Positions 37,284 through 48,353 of a DNA stretch of 64,000 nt are shown here, piece by piece; the stretch's first letter is position 1, and each line of letters begins with the position of its first letter. Under the pieces are notes generated by a model, which saw nothing but the letters and a program-made list of their open reading frames with translations, was not told the DNA's origin and ran no database searches. Origin of the DNA: Halobellus rufus (lineage in GTDB: Archaea; Halobacteriota; Halobacteria; Halobacteriales; Haloferacaceae); assembly GCF_000739575.1 (NCBI RefSeq), contig NZ_BBJO01000003.1:183113-247112 (forward strand), given 5' to 3'. The position numbers and the translations under genes were made by a program.

Positions 37284-38212
37284 TCAGCGTTCGGCGCGTT
37301 CGTCGCTCGTCAGCCCCTCTTCGACGTCGACGGACACCGAACCGCTGAGTTCGCGGGTCGCGGCCGGGCCGAGCGTCACGTCGACCTCGTCGAACCGGGT
37401 CTTCACTCGCCGTCTGAAATCGGACCTGAGCGTGACCAGATCGACGTCCATCGGGTCTCCGATCCAGAGCTCCGCGCGGATCCGGACGGATCCCGGCCCC
37501 AACTCCTCGAGCGTCGCCGTCGGTGTCGGATCCTCCAGCACCCGGTCGTCGTCGCGAGCGACTTCGACGAGTTCCCGCAGCGCCCGCTCGGCGTCGTCGT
37601 CGTAACCGATCTCGAAGGACTCGACGATGCGGTATCGATCTCGCCCGTACGGCGCGTCAGCGCGTTCGCGGTCAGTTCGGTGTTCGGCACGGTGATCGTC
37701 TCGTTGTTCGGCGTCCGGACGCGCGTCACGCGGAAGTCGATCTCCTCGACGATGCCCTCGCCCCCGGGCCACGCGATCCAGTCGCCCACGTTGAAGTCGG
37801 GGTCGGCCACGAGGAACAGCCCGCTCGTGAGCGACCCGACGACGTCCTGACTCGCCGCCCCGACGACGAGCGTCAGCGCGGCGACGACGATCGAGAGGTT
37901 CGTCAGGAGCGACCACAACCCCGCGCCGGCGATGCCGACGAGCCCCGCGATCACGATCACCAGCGCGTGCACGTACGTCCGCGCCGCCGACGCGATCGTG
38001 GGGTTGTTCCGGTTTCGCGCGGCCACGACGCGGACGGCGAGCGGGACGGCGACGAGACGGCCCAGCGAGTACGTCACCGCCGCGGCGACGGCGAACCCGA
38101 GCACGCCGCGAGCGAGGTCGGCGTACTGGTCGGCGACGACGCCGTCGAACAGTCCGGGCGGAGCGAACTGGGCCGTCCCAGCGAGCGCCGGTCCCAACAG
38201 TTCGGAGAGCAC
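37284..38212 (-). pseudogene. mscS: MscS-family mechanosensitive channel, frameshifted as sequenced
   Basis: The N-terminal half (GTG start at 38212) has three hydrophobic helices, the pore-helix region GAASQDVVGSLTSGLF and the beta-domain motif PNTELTANALTR. The frame then breaks near 37648-37654. PYGRDRYRIVESFEIGY and the rest of the C-terminal domain continue in the next frame to 37284. Adding one C to CGCCGTACG in the coding strand restores a 309-residue channel. The channel releases solutes on osmotic downshock. It lies between nusA and rpsL, 93 bases after nusA, an unusual place for it. Confidence 0.82.
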
Positions 38213-38305
38213 GGCCGGACAGACAGCGACGAACGCAAAAAGTGTAGCGTGCGGTCGGGCGACGGAGCCCCGACCGGCGTCGACGGCGGATCGTCGCCGG
38301 CGCGA

Positions 38306-38728
38306 CTACGTCAACTGGATGTCGTCGATCTCGTAGTGTCGCTCCGCGAGCGTCCGCGCGGTCTCGATGTTCTTCCCCTCCGAGCCGATCGCGACGCCGC
38401 GGTCCGCGTCGGGGACCTCGGCGTAGGCGACGCGTTCGCCCCCCTGTTCGGAGAGCGTGACGTGGCGGACCGCCGCCGGGGCCAGCGCGCTCTCGACGAA
38501 CGCCGCGGGGGTGTCGGCGTCCTCGACGAGTTCGACGTCGCGCCCGATCGACTCCTCGACCGCGCGGACGTGTTTCCCGCCGGGGCCGATCGCCGAGCCC
38601 ATCTCGCCCGCGGCGACGAGGATGACGATCCGCTCGTCGAAGACGAGGCAGTCGCGGGCGGTCGCGCCCGTCTCGTCCTCGAAGCGAGCGATGAACCGGC
38701 GCGCCTCGTCCGACAGCGTGACCCGCAT
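38306..38728 (-). CDS. nusA: Transcription termination/antitermination factor NusA-like protein
   Basis: A 140-residue archaeal NusA, made only of two KH RNA-binding domains; the GxxG loops appear as IGPGGKHV and IGSEGKNI. It lacks the bacterial N-terminal and S1 parts, as normal for archaea. It starts three bases after the rpoA'' stop and is the end of the RNA polymerase operon. A TTTTT run on the minus strand near 38240 may help end that transcript. Confidence 0.92.
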   Translation of the reverse strand: MRVTLSDEARRFIARFEDETGATARDCLVFDERIVILVAAGEMGSAIGPGGKHVRAVEESIGRDVELVEDADTPAAFVESALAPAAVRHVTLSEQGGERVAYAEVPDADRGVAIGSEGKNIETARTLAERHYEIDDIQLT

Positions 38729-38731
38729 CGC

Positions 38732-39976
38732 TCAGTCGTCCGAGGGTTCGAGTTCGACGTCGGCCGCTCCGCCGTCTGCCTCGATCGACCCCATCCGGAG
38801 GTCGACGTCGCCGGTCCCGATCGAGACGGGCTTGCCGACGATGACGTTCTCGATGACGCCGTCGAGGTCGTCCTCTTCGCCGTGGACCGCCGCGTCCAGC
38901 AGGTGGTTGACCGTCACCTCGAACGCGGCGCGGGCGAGCACGGAGTCCTTCGAGCCGGAGATCCCGTGGCGACCGATCGATTCGATCTCGCCGCGGTTCG
39001 TCATGATGTCAGCGACGAGCATCAGGTGGCGGATGTTCACGTCGTCGAGACCCTGCTCGCGCAGCGTCTCCATCGTCTCGTTGATGATGGTCTCGCGGGC
39101 GGCCTCGACGCCGAGGTTGCGGTAGACCTCGTGGATGTTGTTACTCGTCGTTCGCGTGGCGTCGACGCCCTCGATCGAGAGCACGTCGCCGAAGGCGGAT
39201 CCCTCGGTGTAGAGGACGAACTCCTCGCCGTCGGTCTTCTCGTTTTCCTCCTTGCGGATGACGACGCGGGAGATGTCCTCCAGCCCCTTGAACACGATGT
39301 CGCGCAGTTCCTCGACGAGCTGGAGCAGCCGCCGGTAGCTGGGCTGGTCGGGTCCGAACTCGATGAGCGTCTCCGAGCGCCGGGTGTCGACGCCGAGGGC
39401 GTCCTCGATCGTCTCGGCGATCTCCTGGGCGACGGTGTCGATGTCGTCGACGGTCGGCCAGCGCTCGGCGAGCGTCTCCTCGTTGAGGTCGACCTGGACG
39501 ATCATATCCGCGACGTTCGTCGAGATGTCCCCGAGCGCGAGGATCTTCGTCGCCTCCATCTGCCAGACGACCTCGTGGGCGCGCTCGCGGTTCTCGGCGT
39601 ACTCGTCTTCGAGGTGGACCGTCATCATCGGCGTGTCGGGCGTCTTCCGCGCGTCGACCAGTTCGATGAGTCGGGGCAGCCCCTGCGTGACGTCGATCTC
39701 GGCGACGCCCGCGTAGTGGAACGTGTTCATCGTCATCTGCGTTCCGGGCTCGCCGATCGACTGCGCCGACACCGTACCGACGGGGTCGTGCGCCTCGACG
39801 CGGGAGTCCTCGTAGCGCGAGGAGACCGCGTGGGCGATCTCGTCGGCCTGTTCGAGGTCGACGCCGCCGCGGTCCTCGATCGTCTCGTAGATGCGGTGAC
39901 GGAGGCTCTCGGGCAGGTTGTAGTCCTCTACGATCGCTCGGACGTCGTCGTCGACGTGCGCGTACGTCTCAGTCAT
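38732..39976 (-). CDS. rpoA2: DNA-directed RNA polymerase subunit A''
   Basis: A 414-residue subunit corresponding to the C-terminal third of bacterial beta'. It carries the trigger-loop/bridge region [16 protein letters not shown] and the later [16 protein letters not shown]. The start ATG at 39976 overlaps the stop of rpoA' (39969-39971), so the two are translationally coupled. A longer frame exists but lies inside rpoA'. Confidence 0.97.
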   Translation of the reverse strand: MTETYAHVDDDVRAIVEDYNLPESLRHRIYETIEDRGGVDLEQADEIAHAVSSRYEDSRVEAHDPVGTVSAQSIGEPGTQMTMNTFHYAGVAEIDVTQGLPRLIELVDARKTPDTPMMTVHLEDEYAENRERAHEVVWQMEATKILALGDISTNVADMIVQVDLNEETLAERWPTVDDIDTVAQEIAETIEDALGVDTRRSETLIEFGPDQPSYRRLLQLVEELRDIVFKGLEDISRVVIRKEENEKTDGEEFVLYTEGSAFGDVLSIEGVDATRTTSNNIHEVYRNLGVEAARETIINETMETLREQGLDDVNIRHLMLVADIMTNRGEIESIGRHGISGSKDSVLARAAFEVTVNHLLDAAVHGEEDDLDGVIENVIVGKPVSIGTGDVDLRMGSIEADGGAADVELEPSDD

Positions 39977-42902
39977 CCGACTCCACCTCCAGGCTCCGCG
40001 CCTTGTCAAGCCCCGGACCGGCGTACTCGGAGATGTTCGTCGGCAGCTCCTTGCGGCCGAGGAACTCCGCCTTCTCCTCCTCGGAACTGAACTCGGCGTC
40101 GAGGATGCGGTCGGCGACGTTCTCGACGTCGATCGGGTTGTCCTCGGAGGAAGAGACCTTCACCGGCGAGGTGCCGTCCTCGCCGAACTCGAACTGGACG
40201 ACCGTCCCCGACGTGTCGCGGACGGTGCCGTCGTACTGCGCTTCGAGCTCGGAGAGGGCGTTGATCAGGCGACGCTGCAGGTACCCGGACTTCGACGTCC
40301 GGACCGCAGTGTCGACGAGGCCCTCGCGGCCGCCCATCGCGTGGAAGAAGAACTCCCGCGGAGTCAGGCCGCCACGGTAGCTGTTCTCGACGAAGCCGTG
40401 CGCCTCCGCAGAGAGGTCGTTCGGCTGGTAGTGGCTGAGGGTCCGCCCCTCGTAGCCGCGGTTGATCCGCTCGCCCCGAACCGCCTGCTGGCCGACGCAG
40501 CCGGCCATCTGCGTGAGGTTCAGCATCGACCCACGCGCACCGGAGCGGGCCATCACGACCGCCGGGTTGTCGTCGGCGAAGTGGTCCTCGGCGATCTCGC
40601 CCGCGGAGTCGCGGGCCTTGCCGAGCTGCTGCATGATCTTCATCTCGAGCGTCTCGTCGACCGTCCGACCCGGCAGCGACTCCAGCTCGCCGGCCTCGTA
40701 GATCTCGATGAGCTCCTGGACGCGGTCGTAGGCGCTCGCGATCGCCTCGTCGACCTGCTCGTTGGCCTCGCCGGGGATCGACTCGTCGTCGATCCCGATC
40801 GAGAAGCCGAAGTGCATAATCGCGCGCATCGCCAGCGACGCGACCTCGTTGACGAAGACGCGGGCGCGCGTCTTCGAGTGGACCTTCGCGAGCGTGTCGA
40901 CGACCTCGCCGCCGAACGCGCCGACGGCGTCCTCGTCGATCGTCCCAGAGACGAGCTGGCCGTCCTCGATGACGACCTCGTCGCCCGCAGAGGACGTGAA
41001 CTCGAGGTTCAGGTCGTCGGGCAGCAGCTCGCTGAAGAGCTGCTTTCCGGTCCAGTAGGGTTCGCCCTCGTCCTCGCCGGCGGGCTCGGGGAGCGTGTCG
41101 ATGCTCGTCGCCCGCAGCAGGTCCAGCGCCTGCGTCTCGGTGAACTCGGGGTTGCCGTTGGTGAGCAGGTACGTGCCGGAGATGTGGTCCTGAATCGCGC
41201 CGATGATGTTCTCACCGAAGCGCGGGCTCAGAAGCTGCTCCTGCACGCGCATCAGGACGCGCGCTTCAGCGCGGGACTCCTCGGTCTGCAGCGCGTGCAT
41301 GTTCATCTCGTCGCCGTCGAAGTCGGCGTTGTACGGCGGGCAGACAACCGTGTTCAGTCGGAACGTCTTGTACGGCATCACGACGACCTCGTGCGCCATG
41401 ATCGACATCCGGTGCAGCGACGGCTGCCGGTTGAAGATCACGATGTCGCCGTCGATCAGGTGTCGGTTGACCTCCCAGCCGACGTCGATCTTCTCGGCGA
41501 GTTCCTCGCAGTTCTTCTCGGTCACCTTCAGTCGGCGACCGTCGGGGCGCTTGACGTAGTTCGCGCCCGGGTGGCCCTCGGGGCCGTTCCGGACGTACTG
41601 CTGGGCCCGATCGAGGTTCCGCTCGGAGACGTTCATCGTCTGGGTCATCTCGCGGGCGACGCGCTCGGGGACGCCGACCTCGTTGAGCGACAGGGTCGGG
41701 TCCGGCGAGATGACGGTACGGGCGGAGAAGTTCACGCGCTTCCCGGACAGGGATCCGCGGAAGCGACCTTCCTTGCCCTTCAGCCGCTGGCTGAGCGTCT
41801 TCAGCGGGCGGCCCGAGCGGTGGCGCGCCGGCGGCGTACCGGAGATCTCGTTGTCGACGAAGGTGGTGACGTGGTACTGCAGCAGTTCCCAGAGGTCCTC
41901 GATGATCAGCTGCGGCGCGCCCGCCTCGCGGTTCTCCATGAACCGCTGGTTGATGCGGATGATGTCGACGAGCTTGTGCGTCAGGTCGTCCTCGGAGCGC
42001 TGGCCGTTGTCCAGCGTGATCGACGGCCGCGCGGTGACCGGCGGGACCGGGAGCACGGTGAGGATCATCCACTCGGGGCGCGAGCGGCTCGGGTCGATGC
42101 CGAGCGTCTCGATGTCCTCGTCGGGGATGTCCTCGAACCAGTCGCGGATGTCCGAGGGCATGAGCTTGTTCATATCCTCCTCGGTGAGGTCGACGTCGAG
42201 GGCCTTCTCCAGCTTCTTCCGGTCTTCGCCGACGGGGCGGAACTCCCCGGAGAGGATGTCGTTGACGCGGCTGAGGTCGAGCCCGGAGTCCTCCGCGAGG
42301 TCGCTGGGCGAGACGCCGCTGTCGTCCTCGTTGTCGGGGTCCGGCTGCATCGCCGAGGCGATGCGCTCGGAGTAATCGCCCGCGAGGACGTCCTGGACCT
42401 CGTAGTAGGTGGTCGGCTTCTCGTGTTTGATGTCGTGCTGGGGCGCGCCGCAGTGCGGGCAGCGGCTCGCTTTCCGCGCCTGCCGGACGGCGGCCTTCAG
42501 CACGTTCGTCCAGTCCTCGCCGAGTTCCTCGTTGCGCTGGAGGCCGTCACGGAACTCCTCTTGCTCCTCGGGCGTCAGCGAGAGCCGACCGCAGTCCCGA
42601 CAGGTCGCCCGCAGGAGTCGGCGGATGAGCTTCGTGAAGCCGACGTGGATGACGGGCGCGGCCAGTTCGATGTGGCCGAAGTGCCCGTTACACGACCCCG
42701 AGTGCGACCCGCAGGTCCGACATTCGAGCCCGGGGTCGATGACCCCGAGCCGGGGGTCCATCAGCCCCATGTCGATTGGGTAACCGTCGTCGTCGTACGT
42801 GTCCGCGGTGATGATCTTCGTCGCGGACATGTCTCGGTACGTCTCCGGGTCCATCAGCCCGAACTGGATGGCACCGATCTCTTTGGGTGTCTGCATTGAC
42901 AT
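39969..42902 (-). CDS. rpoA1: DNA-directed RNA polymerase subunit A'
   Basis: A 977-residue catalytic subunit equivalent to the N-terminal two thirds of bacterial beta'. The active-site aspartate loop is [11 protein letters not shown]-terminal zinc ligands appear in [17 protein letters not shown] and CRDCGR. A haloarchaeal acidic insert with a DUF-like segment occurs at about residues 175-225. The start may be ATG 42902 or ATG 42896, two codons apart. It follows rpoB' by 6 bases. Confidence 0.97.
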   Translation of the reverse strand: MSMQTPKEIGAIQFGLMDPETYRDMSATKIITADTYDDDGYPIDMGLMDPRLGVIDPGLECRTCGSHSGSCNGHFGHIELAAPVIHVGFTKLIRRLLRATCRDCGRLSLTPEEQEEFRDGLQRNEELGEDWTNVLKAAVRQARKASRCPHCGAPQHDIKHEKPTTYYEVQDVLAGDYSERIASAMQPDPDNEDDSGVSPSDLAEDSGLDLSRVNDILSGEFRPVGEDRKKLEKALDVDLTEEDMNKLMPSDIRDWFEDIPDEDIETLGIDPSRSRPEWMILTVLPVPPVTARPSITLDNGQRSEDDLTHKLVDIIRINQRFMENREAGAPQLIIEDLWELLQYHVTTFVDNEISGTPPARHRSGRPLKTLSQRLKGKEGRFRGSLSGKRVNFSARTVISPDPTLSLNEVGVPERVAREMTQTMNVSERNLDRAQQYVRNGPEGHPGANYVKRPDGRRLKVTEKNCEELAEKIDVGWEVNRHLIDGDIVIFNRQPSLHRMSIMAHEVVVMPYKTFRLNTVVCPPYNADFDGDEMNMHALQTEESRAEARVLMRVQEQLLSPRFGENIIGAIQDHISGTYLLTNGNPEFTETQALDLLRATSIDTLPEPAGEDEGEPYWTGKQLFSELLPDDLNLEFTSSAGDEVVIEDGQLVSGTIDEDAVGAFGGEVVDTLAKVHSKTRARVFVNEVASLAMRAIMHFGFSIGIDDESIPGEANEQVDEAIASAYDRVQELIEIYEAGELESLPGRTVDETLEMKIMQQLGKARDSAGEIAEDHFADDNPAVVMARSGARGSMLNLTQMAGCVGQQAVRGERINRGYEGRTLSHYQPNDLSAEAHGFVENSYRGGLTPREFFFHAMGGREGLVDTAVRTSKSGYLQRRLINALSELEAQYDGTVRDTSGTVVQFEFGEDGTSPVKVSSSEDNPIDVENVADRILDAEFSSEEEKAEFLGRKELPTNISEYAGPGLDKARSLEVESDD

Positions 42903-42908
42903 TGTTGG

Positions 42909-44738
42909 TTAGACTGCGTCTTGGAGGTCCAGTCGCGGTCGGATGCCGAGCGCGATCATTTCGTCGAGGAGCAGCTTGAACGCGTAGCTGATCTCGATCT
43001 CGTGGATGTCGTCCTCGTCGCCGGTGACGGGGTCGTAGATGCGGCGCTGGCCGCGGTCCTCGACGGCGACCATCCCCGTCTCCGCGGAGATGTACACCGT
43101 CTCCTTGTCGGAGGAGTCGAGCAGGCGCTCCTGCAGCACCATCGCGGCCCCGTGGCCGATGACGGTGTCTCGCTCCATCTCGCCCAGCCGGAGGCCACCC
43201 TCGCGGGCGCGACCCTCGGTGGGCTGGCGGGTGAGCACCTGCACTGGCCCGCGGGAACGGGCGTGCAGCTTGTTGCTCACCATGTGGTACAGCTTGTGGT
43301 AGAAGATCGTCCCGACGAAGATCTCGGCGTCGATCTTCTCGCCGGTGACGCCGGAGTACATGACCTCCTTGCCGGAGGATTTGAACCCGTGGTCTTCGAG
43401 CGCGCCGCGGAGTTCCTCCTCGTCTTCGCCCTGGAAGGCGGTGCCGTCGACGCGTCGGCCTTCGAGCGCGCCGACCTTCCCGCCGAGCATCTCCAGCACG
43501 TGACCGACCGTCATCCGCGAGGGGAGCGCGTGCGGATTCAGCACGAGGTCGGGGACGAGCCCCTCCTCGGTGAAGGGCATGTCCTCCTGCGGTGCCAGGT
43601 GGCCGACGACGCCCTTCTGGCCGTGCCGCGACGCGAACTTGTCGCCGAGTTCCGGGATCCGCTGGTCGCGGACCGACACCTTCGCGAGTTTGGAGCCGTC
43701 CTCGCCCTCCATCAGGGTGACGGTGTCGACGACCCCGGACTCGCCGGAGCGCATCGTGACCGACGTCTCGCGTCGCTTCTGGGGAGAGAGCCCGCCCATG
43801 TCGTCGGGCTCTTCGAGGAACCGCGGCGGGGAGGTCTTCCCGAGAAGCACCGAGTTCTCGTCGACTCGGGTTTCGGGGTTGACGAGGCCGTCCTCGTCGA
43901 GGTGCGTGTACGCGTCTTCCCCGCGCGCACCGCGCACGTCCTGGCTCGGGATCTCGAAGCGGTCCTCCTGTCCGCCGGGGTAGCGCCGCTCCTCTCCCTC
44001 GTAGGTCCGGAAGAAGTGCGAACGGGCCATCGCGCGGTCGACGGAGCCCTGGTTCATCACGAGGGCGTCCTCGATGTTGAAGCCCTCGTAGCTCATCACG
44101 GCGACGACGAAGTTCTGCGCCGCCGGGCGCTCGTCGAACCCGATCTGTTCGGTGGTCTGGGTCTTGACCATCGACAGCTGCGGGTAGTGCAGCAGGTGCT
44201 GGCGCGTGTCGGGGCGGATGCGGTAGTTCGCCGCCGGCAGCCCGAGCGACTGCTTCATCATCCCCGCGCCCATCGTAATCCGGGGCGAGGCGTTGTGCTC
44301 GGGGTACGGGATCATCCCCGCGCCGATCCCGAAGATCAGCTGCGGGTCGATCTCGAGGTGCGTGTGCTCGTCGTTGATCTCGTCCTCGTCGACGGCGACG
44401 TAGATGTCCTCTTCCTCCTCGGCGTCGATGAACTCGACGTAGCCGCGGTCGACGAGGTCCTCGAACTCCAGGGAGCCCTCGGTGACCGCTTCGATCTCCT
44501 CGTCGCCGAGGAGCGGTTCGCCGTCCTCGACGACGATCAGCGGGCGGCGGGCGCGACCGGAGTCGGCGTTGACGATGACCTCGCGGGTGCGCTCTTTCAC
44601 CGAGACGTTCACCATCTCGCTGACGTCGCCGCGACGCCGGGCCTCTCGGATCTGTTCTGCGAGCTGTTCGGGGTCGGGGTGCGTCCCGACCAGACTGCCG
44701 TTGACGTAGACTTTCGCCTCTCGTTGTGCCTGAGCCAT
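42909..44738 (-). CDS. rpoB1: DNA-directed RNA polymerase subunit B'
   Basis: A 609-residue subunit equivalent to the C-terminal half of bacterial beta. It contains [13 protein letters not shown] (catalytic-centre lysines), [15 protein letters not shown], and the C-terminal clamp [33 protein letters not shown] region. The B split between B'' and B' is typical of halobacteria and some methanogens. It begins 4 bases after the rpoB'' stop. Confidence 0.97.
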   Translation of the reverse strand: MAQAQREAKVYVNGSLVGTHPDPEQLAEQIREARRRGDVSEMVNVSVKERTREVIVNADSGRARRPLIVVEDGEPLLGDEEIEAVTEGSLEFEDLVDRGYVEFIDAEEEEDIYVAVDEDEINDEHTHLEIDPQLIFGIGAGMIPYPEHNASPRITMGAGMMKQSLGLPAANYRIRPDTRQHLLHYPQLSMVKTQTTEQIGFDERPAAQNFVVAVMSYEGFNIEDALVMNQGSVDRAMARSHFFRTYEGEERRYPGGQEDRFEIPSQDVRGARGEDAYTHLDEDGLVNPETRVDENSVLLGKTSPPRFLEEPDDMGGLSPQKRRETSVTMRSGESGVVDTVTLMEGEDGSKLAKVSVRDQRIPELGDKFASRHGQKGVVGHLAPQEDMPFTEEGLVPDLVLNPHALPSRMTVGHVLEMLGGKVGALEGRRVDGTAFQGEDEEELRGALEDHGFKSSGKEVMYSGVTGEKIDAEIFVGTIFYHKLYHMVSNKLHARSRGPVQVLTRQPTEGRAREGGLRLGEMERDTVIGHGAAMVLQERLLDSSDKETVYISAETGMVAVEDRGQRRIYDPVTGDEDDIHEIEISYAFKLLLDEMIALGIRPRLDLQDAV

Positions 44739-44742
44739 CGTT

Positions 44743-46310
44743 TTAGTCGTCCGCGGGTGTGCCGGCTGCCGGTCCCTCGATACCGGGGATTCCTTCGACG
44801 CCCATCGACGCCAGTTCGCGCTTGAGCGACTGTTCGTCCTCGACGTTCTGTGAGAGCTCCATCGCCTGCGCGAAGTTCTTCACCAGTCCGCAGTTCGGTC
44901 CCTCCGGGGTCTCGGAGGGGCAGATGCGACCCCACTGGGTCGCGTGCAGGTCGCGCGCCTCGAAGTGCGGCTGACTCCGCGAGAGCGGGCTGCGGAGCCG
45001 ACGCAGGTGCGAGAGCACGCCCATGTAGTCCGTGCGATCGACGAGCTGGGAGACGCCGGAGCGGCCGCCGACCCAGTTACCGGTCGCGATCGGGTGTTCG
45101 AGCCGCTCGGTGAGCACGTCGGAGCGGACCACGGTGCTGACCGTGAGGTCGCGGTTCCGCATGTTCGCCCGTTCGAGCTGGTACTTCACGTCGCGGGCGA
45201 GCTTGTTGAGCGCGGTTCTGAAGAGGTCCTTCATCAGGTCCCCGGACACCTTCAGCCGCTTGTTGGCGTAGTGGTCCTTGTCGTCGGACTCGCGGCGGTT
45301 CAGCGCGAGCTCGAAGCACGCCTCGGCCATCCGGCAGAGGTAGTACGCCTTGTTGATGCGGACGTCCTCGTCGTCGACGCCGTCCTCGTGGAGGTGCGGC
45401 AGGAGGTAGCGGTCGATGACGTAGTTCGCGCGCTTCAGCTGGTAGTTCTTGCCCTGGCCGCCGGCGACGCGCTCGCCGAGGGTCTCGATCGCCTCCTGCT
45501 CGGTCTGGACGTCGGCCTCCTCCAGATTTTCGAGCATGAACTTCACGATCTCGGGGTCGTCGGAGACGCGGTGGACGATCTCCTCGTCGGATTCGAGCCC
45601 GAGCGCGCGGACGAGCGTCACGAAGTTCACGCTGCCCGAGACGGAGGGGAACGAGACTTCGAGCAGTCCCTCGCGGTTGCGCTCACAGAGGACGAGCGCG
45701 CGGTAGCCGCGGCGCTGGGAGAACGTCTTCGCGACCTGGATCTCGTCGCCGTACTTCGAGTCGTACTCGGCGAGGATCTTGTTCGGCGCGAGGTCCTCGC
45801 TCGTCATCAGCACGCGCTCGGAGCCGTTGACGATGAAGTAGCCGCCGGGGTCGACGGGGTCCTCGCCGATCTCGATCAGGTCCTCCTCGGAGAGACCGGC
45901 GATGTTGCACTTCGTCGAGCCGACCATGATCGGCATCCGGCCGACCTTGGTCTCGGTCGTGTCGACGACCATCTCTTCTTCTTCCTCGCCGCCGCGGACG
46001 ATGGACATCTCCATGAACACCGGCGCGGCGTAGGTGATGTTGCGCAGGCGGGCCTCCTGCGGGAACAGCAGCTCCTCGGAGCCGTCGGCCTCGCGGACGC
46101 GGGGCGTCTCGACGCGGACGTCGCCGAGTTCGACGTAGACGGGCTCTTCGCCCTCCTTGTCGCCGATGTCGGTCTCGATGCGCTCCTTCTCGGTGACGAC
46201 GCCTGCATTCCGCGTTCGAGGAAGTTGTTGAACGAGCGGAAGTGGTGCTCTGCGAGGCGCTCCTCGGAGAAGTACTCTCTAGATACGGCGCGTCGGTCCT
46301 GTCGGTTCAT
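44743..46310 (-). pseudogene. rpoB2: DNA-directed RNA polymerase subunit B'', frameshifted as sequenced
   Basis: The subunit corresponds to the N-terminal half of bacterial beta. The first 36 codons from ATG 46310 ([14 protein letters not shown] to GMQ) are in one frame. The continuation VVTEKERIETDIGDKEG and all later sequence are in the next frame to 44743. One base is missing at about 46196-46206 in the coding CAGGCGTCGTC; restoring it gives 522 residues, the normal size. Because the subunit is essential, this is probably a sequencing error and not a dead gene. It overlaps rpoH by ATGA and is followed by rpoB' after 4 bases. Confidence 0.93.
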
Positions 46311-46534
46311 TCGATCACCAGTCGGTATGAGACTGCCTTGTCTGTCGTTCGCGAGTCGCGGACGATCTTGACGACGTCGCCGACTTCCGCCTCGTCGGGG
46401 AGCGCGGGGTCCTTCCGCTTGATCTTCGGAAGTTCCGCGCGCTTGACGTCGTACTGCGTCAGCATCGACTCGACCTCTTCCTCATCGATGAGCGTGTGCT
46501 CCGGGACGAGCTCGTGTTGGCTTACGTCTACCAT
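46307..46534 (-). CDS. rpoH: DNA-directed RNA polymerase subunit H
   Basis: A 75-residue subunit H (Rpb5 C-terminal homologue) starting [16 protein letters not shown] and ending in the conserved SYRLVIE. It is the first gene of the RNA polymerase operon, and its stop overlaps the rpoB'' start (ATGA). An open frame continues upstream but has no family similarity. The nearest TATA-like box (46607-46612) leaves a leader of about 50 bases. Confidence 0.95.
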   Translation of the reverse strand: MVDVSQHELVPEHTLIDEEEVESMLTQYDVKRAELPKIKRKDPALPDEAEVGDVVKIVRDSRTTDKAVSYRLVIE

Positions 46535-46945
46535 GTCTGAGTGCAGTGGGGTTCTGTTGGGGAAGAAATTCTCACGGGATACTACAGCCCGGTTCGGATG
46601 GGAGCCATTTAACCCTTGCCAACTCCGGATCGGATAAGCACGGCTCACCATCACGAGTACCCTCAGCACTCGTGTTGCGTTGACACACGCGAGTCCCGAA
46701 TAAAGGTGTTGCGGCGAGCCGTCCGAACCGGGCGATCGCTCCCGTCGACTCCGCCGGCGGACGCGGACGGGCGTTTATATTCCAGCGAGCGGCCAGCGTC
46801 TCCGTGATCTGAGAACGGTCCCGCGTCGGGCTGCGGTTGCTCGGCACGTCGACGCGGGAAACGGGTGGTCGTCGCGAGCGCCGGGACCGACGCCGCCGCG
46901 CCACCGACGCGGGTGCCGACTGCAAGCCCACAACTGCGACCGCGA
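46535..46945. promoter_or_regulatory. 411-base intergenic region: tandem candidate promoters for the rpo operon
   Basis: I see no gene in this gap between pgi and rpoH (both on the minus strand). Read on the minus strand, it holds several TATA-like elements facing rpoH: GGTTAAAT (46607-46614), GCTTATCC near 46633-46640, CTTTATTC (46699-46706) and AATATAAAC (46774-46782). Several start sites for this operon are therefore plausible. A 9-bp stem (CCCGCGTCG at 46820-46828 with CGACGCGGG at 46850-46858) lies about 90 bases after the pgi stop and may be its terminator or a small structured RNA. Confidence 0.4.
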
Positions 46946-48238
46946 CTACTCGACGACGAGACTCGTCCGCTCGTCGACGGCCTCGGCCTCTGCGAAGTCG
47001 CCGCCACCGAGCAGCCCGCGGGCCGCCTTCTTCCCCCACTCGACAGCGGGCTGTGTGAACGTCGAGACCGCCGCGAGCTCGCCGTAGAGCACACAGGCGG
47101 CCTCCATCTCGTAGAGCAGCGAGCCGAGGCTCCGCTCGTCGACGGCGTCGATCTCGACGCGGATCGCGGGGACGCCGGACTCGACGAGGCTCGCCTCCGT
47201 CGCCTCGAACTCCGCGTCGAGCAGGTCGCCCAGCGAGGAGCCGCCGAGGTACGAGAGGCCGTCGAGGTCGGTCTGGGGAATCGACCGATCGGCGTACTCG
47301 CGCGGGCGGACCAGCGTGACGAGCTTGTCGCGGGGACCGGCGCGGTAGAGTTGGAGCTGAGAGTGCTGGTCGGTCGCGCCGAGCGCCCGCGCCGGCGTCT
47401 GTCCGAGGCCGTCCTTGCCCAGGCTCTCGGCCCACAGTTGCGCGAACCACTCGGCGAACGTCTCCAACCGCTCGGCGTACGGCATCATCGCGTTCGTCAC
47501 CGCGCCGCGGTTCGCCAGCGCGTAGCTCGTCGCTCCGTAGGCGTACGCGGGCGTCTCGAACAGCGACCCCGAGAGGTCGTCGGCCGCGGCGCTCGCCCCC
47601 GCGCGGATCGCGTCGAGGTCGTGGCCCTGGATGGCCGCCACCGCGAGCCCGACCGTCGAGAGCGCCGAGAAACGGCCCGGAACGCCGTCGGGAACCGACA
47701 GCGACGGGAGGTCGTGTTTCGCCGCGAGCGACCGGAGGTTCCCGGACTCGCCGGTCGTCACGAACGTCCGGTCGGTCCAATCGACGCCGGCGTCGGCCAT
47801 CGCCTCGCGGACGACGAGGAAGTTCGCGAGCGTCTCCGCCGTCGTCCCCGACCGGGAGACGACGTTCACGGCCGTCCGGTCGAGCGGCAGCGAATCGAGC
47901 AGTCGCGAGACGTGCTCGGGATCGACGTTGTCGAGGAAGTACGCGTCGGGGTCGTCCGGCTCCGCGAGCGCGTCGGCGAACGTCGCCGCGCCGAGCGCGC
48001 TGCCGCCGATCCCGACGGTCAGGATCGCCTCGGCGTCGGAAAACGGGGCGACCGCGGCGCGGATCGCGTCGAGGTCGACAGTCGACGGGAGGTTCAGCGC
48101 CTCGTAGCCGTGCTCGCGGTCGTTCCGACCGGACTGGATCCGCTCGTGAGCGACCGCCACCTGTTCGTCCAGTCGCTCCAGCGACTCCCGGGAGACGCCG
48201 GGCGTCGCGTCGAGCGCACTGCCGAGATCGACGTACAT
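46946..48238 (-). CDS. pgi: Glucose-6-phosphate isomerase
   Basis: A 430-residue classical phosphoglucose isomerase that interconverts glucose-6-phosphate and fructose-6-phosphate. Signatures include VGIGGSALG, NVVSRSGTTAET (sugar-phosphate binding), and the ATDQHSQLQLY catalytic His region, with QPAVEWGKK close to the C-terminus. It is the bacterial-type SIS-fold enzyme, not the cupin type found in some archaea. In haloarchaea it serves gluconeogenesis. It is monocistronic with the large gap downstream described separately. Confidence 0.95.
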   Translation of the reverse strand: MYVDLGSALDATPGVSRESLERLDEQVAVAHERIQSGRNDREHGYEALNLPSTVDLDAIRAAVAPFSDAEAILTVGIGGSALGAATFADALAEPDDPDAYFLDNVDPEHVSRLLDSLPLDRTAVNVVSRSGTTAETLANFLVVREAMADAGVDWTDRTFVTTGESGNLRSLAAKHDLPSLSVPDGVPGRFSALSTVGLAVAAIQGHDLDAIRAGASAAADDLSGSLFETPAYAYGATSYALANRGAVTNAMMPYAERLETFAEWFAQLWAESLGKDGLGQTPARALGATDQHSQLQLYRAGPRDKLVTLVRPREYADRSIPQTDLDGLSYLGGSSLGDLLDAEFEATEASLVESGVPAIRVEIDAVDERSLGSLLYEMEAACVLYGELAAVSTFTQPAVEWGKKAARGLLGGGDFAEAEAVDERTSLVVE

Positions 48239-48353
48239 ACGTCGTCAACGACCGCCCCCGACGAAAAACCGGTCGGTCTGCCGGCGACCGAGATCGTGCC
48301 GGGGCGGGCGGCGACCGGTTCGTTCAAACCCTCCCGAGCCCAAGTCGCTCCCG

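Noticed and set aside
40341..42899. Long open frame (852 codons) antisense to rpoA'
   Set aside because: A GC-rich codon shadow of the real gene; the predicted protein has no family signature. The same applies to the antisense frames over aEF2 (32635-34944), rpoB' (42921-44825) and acn (3131-5923).
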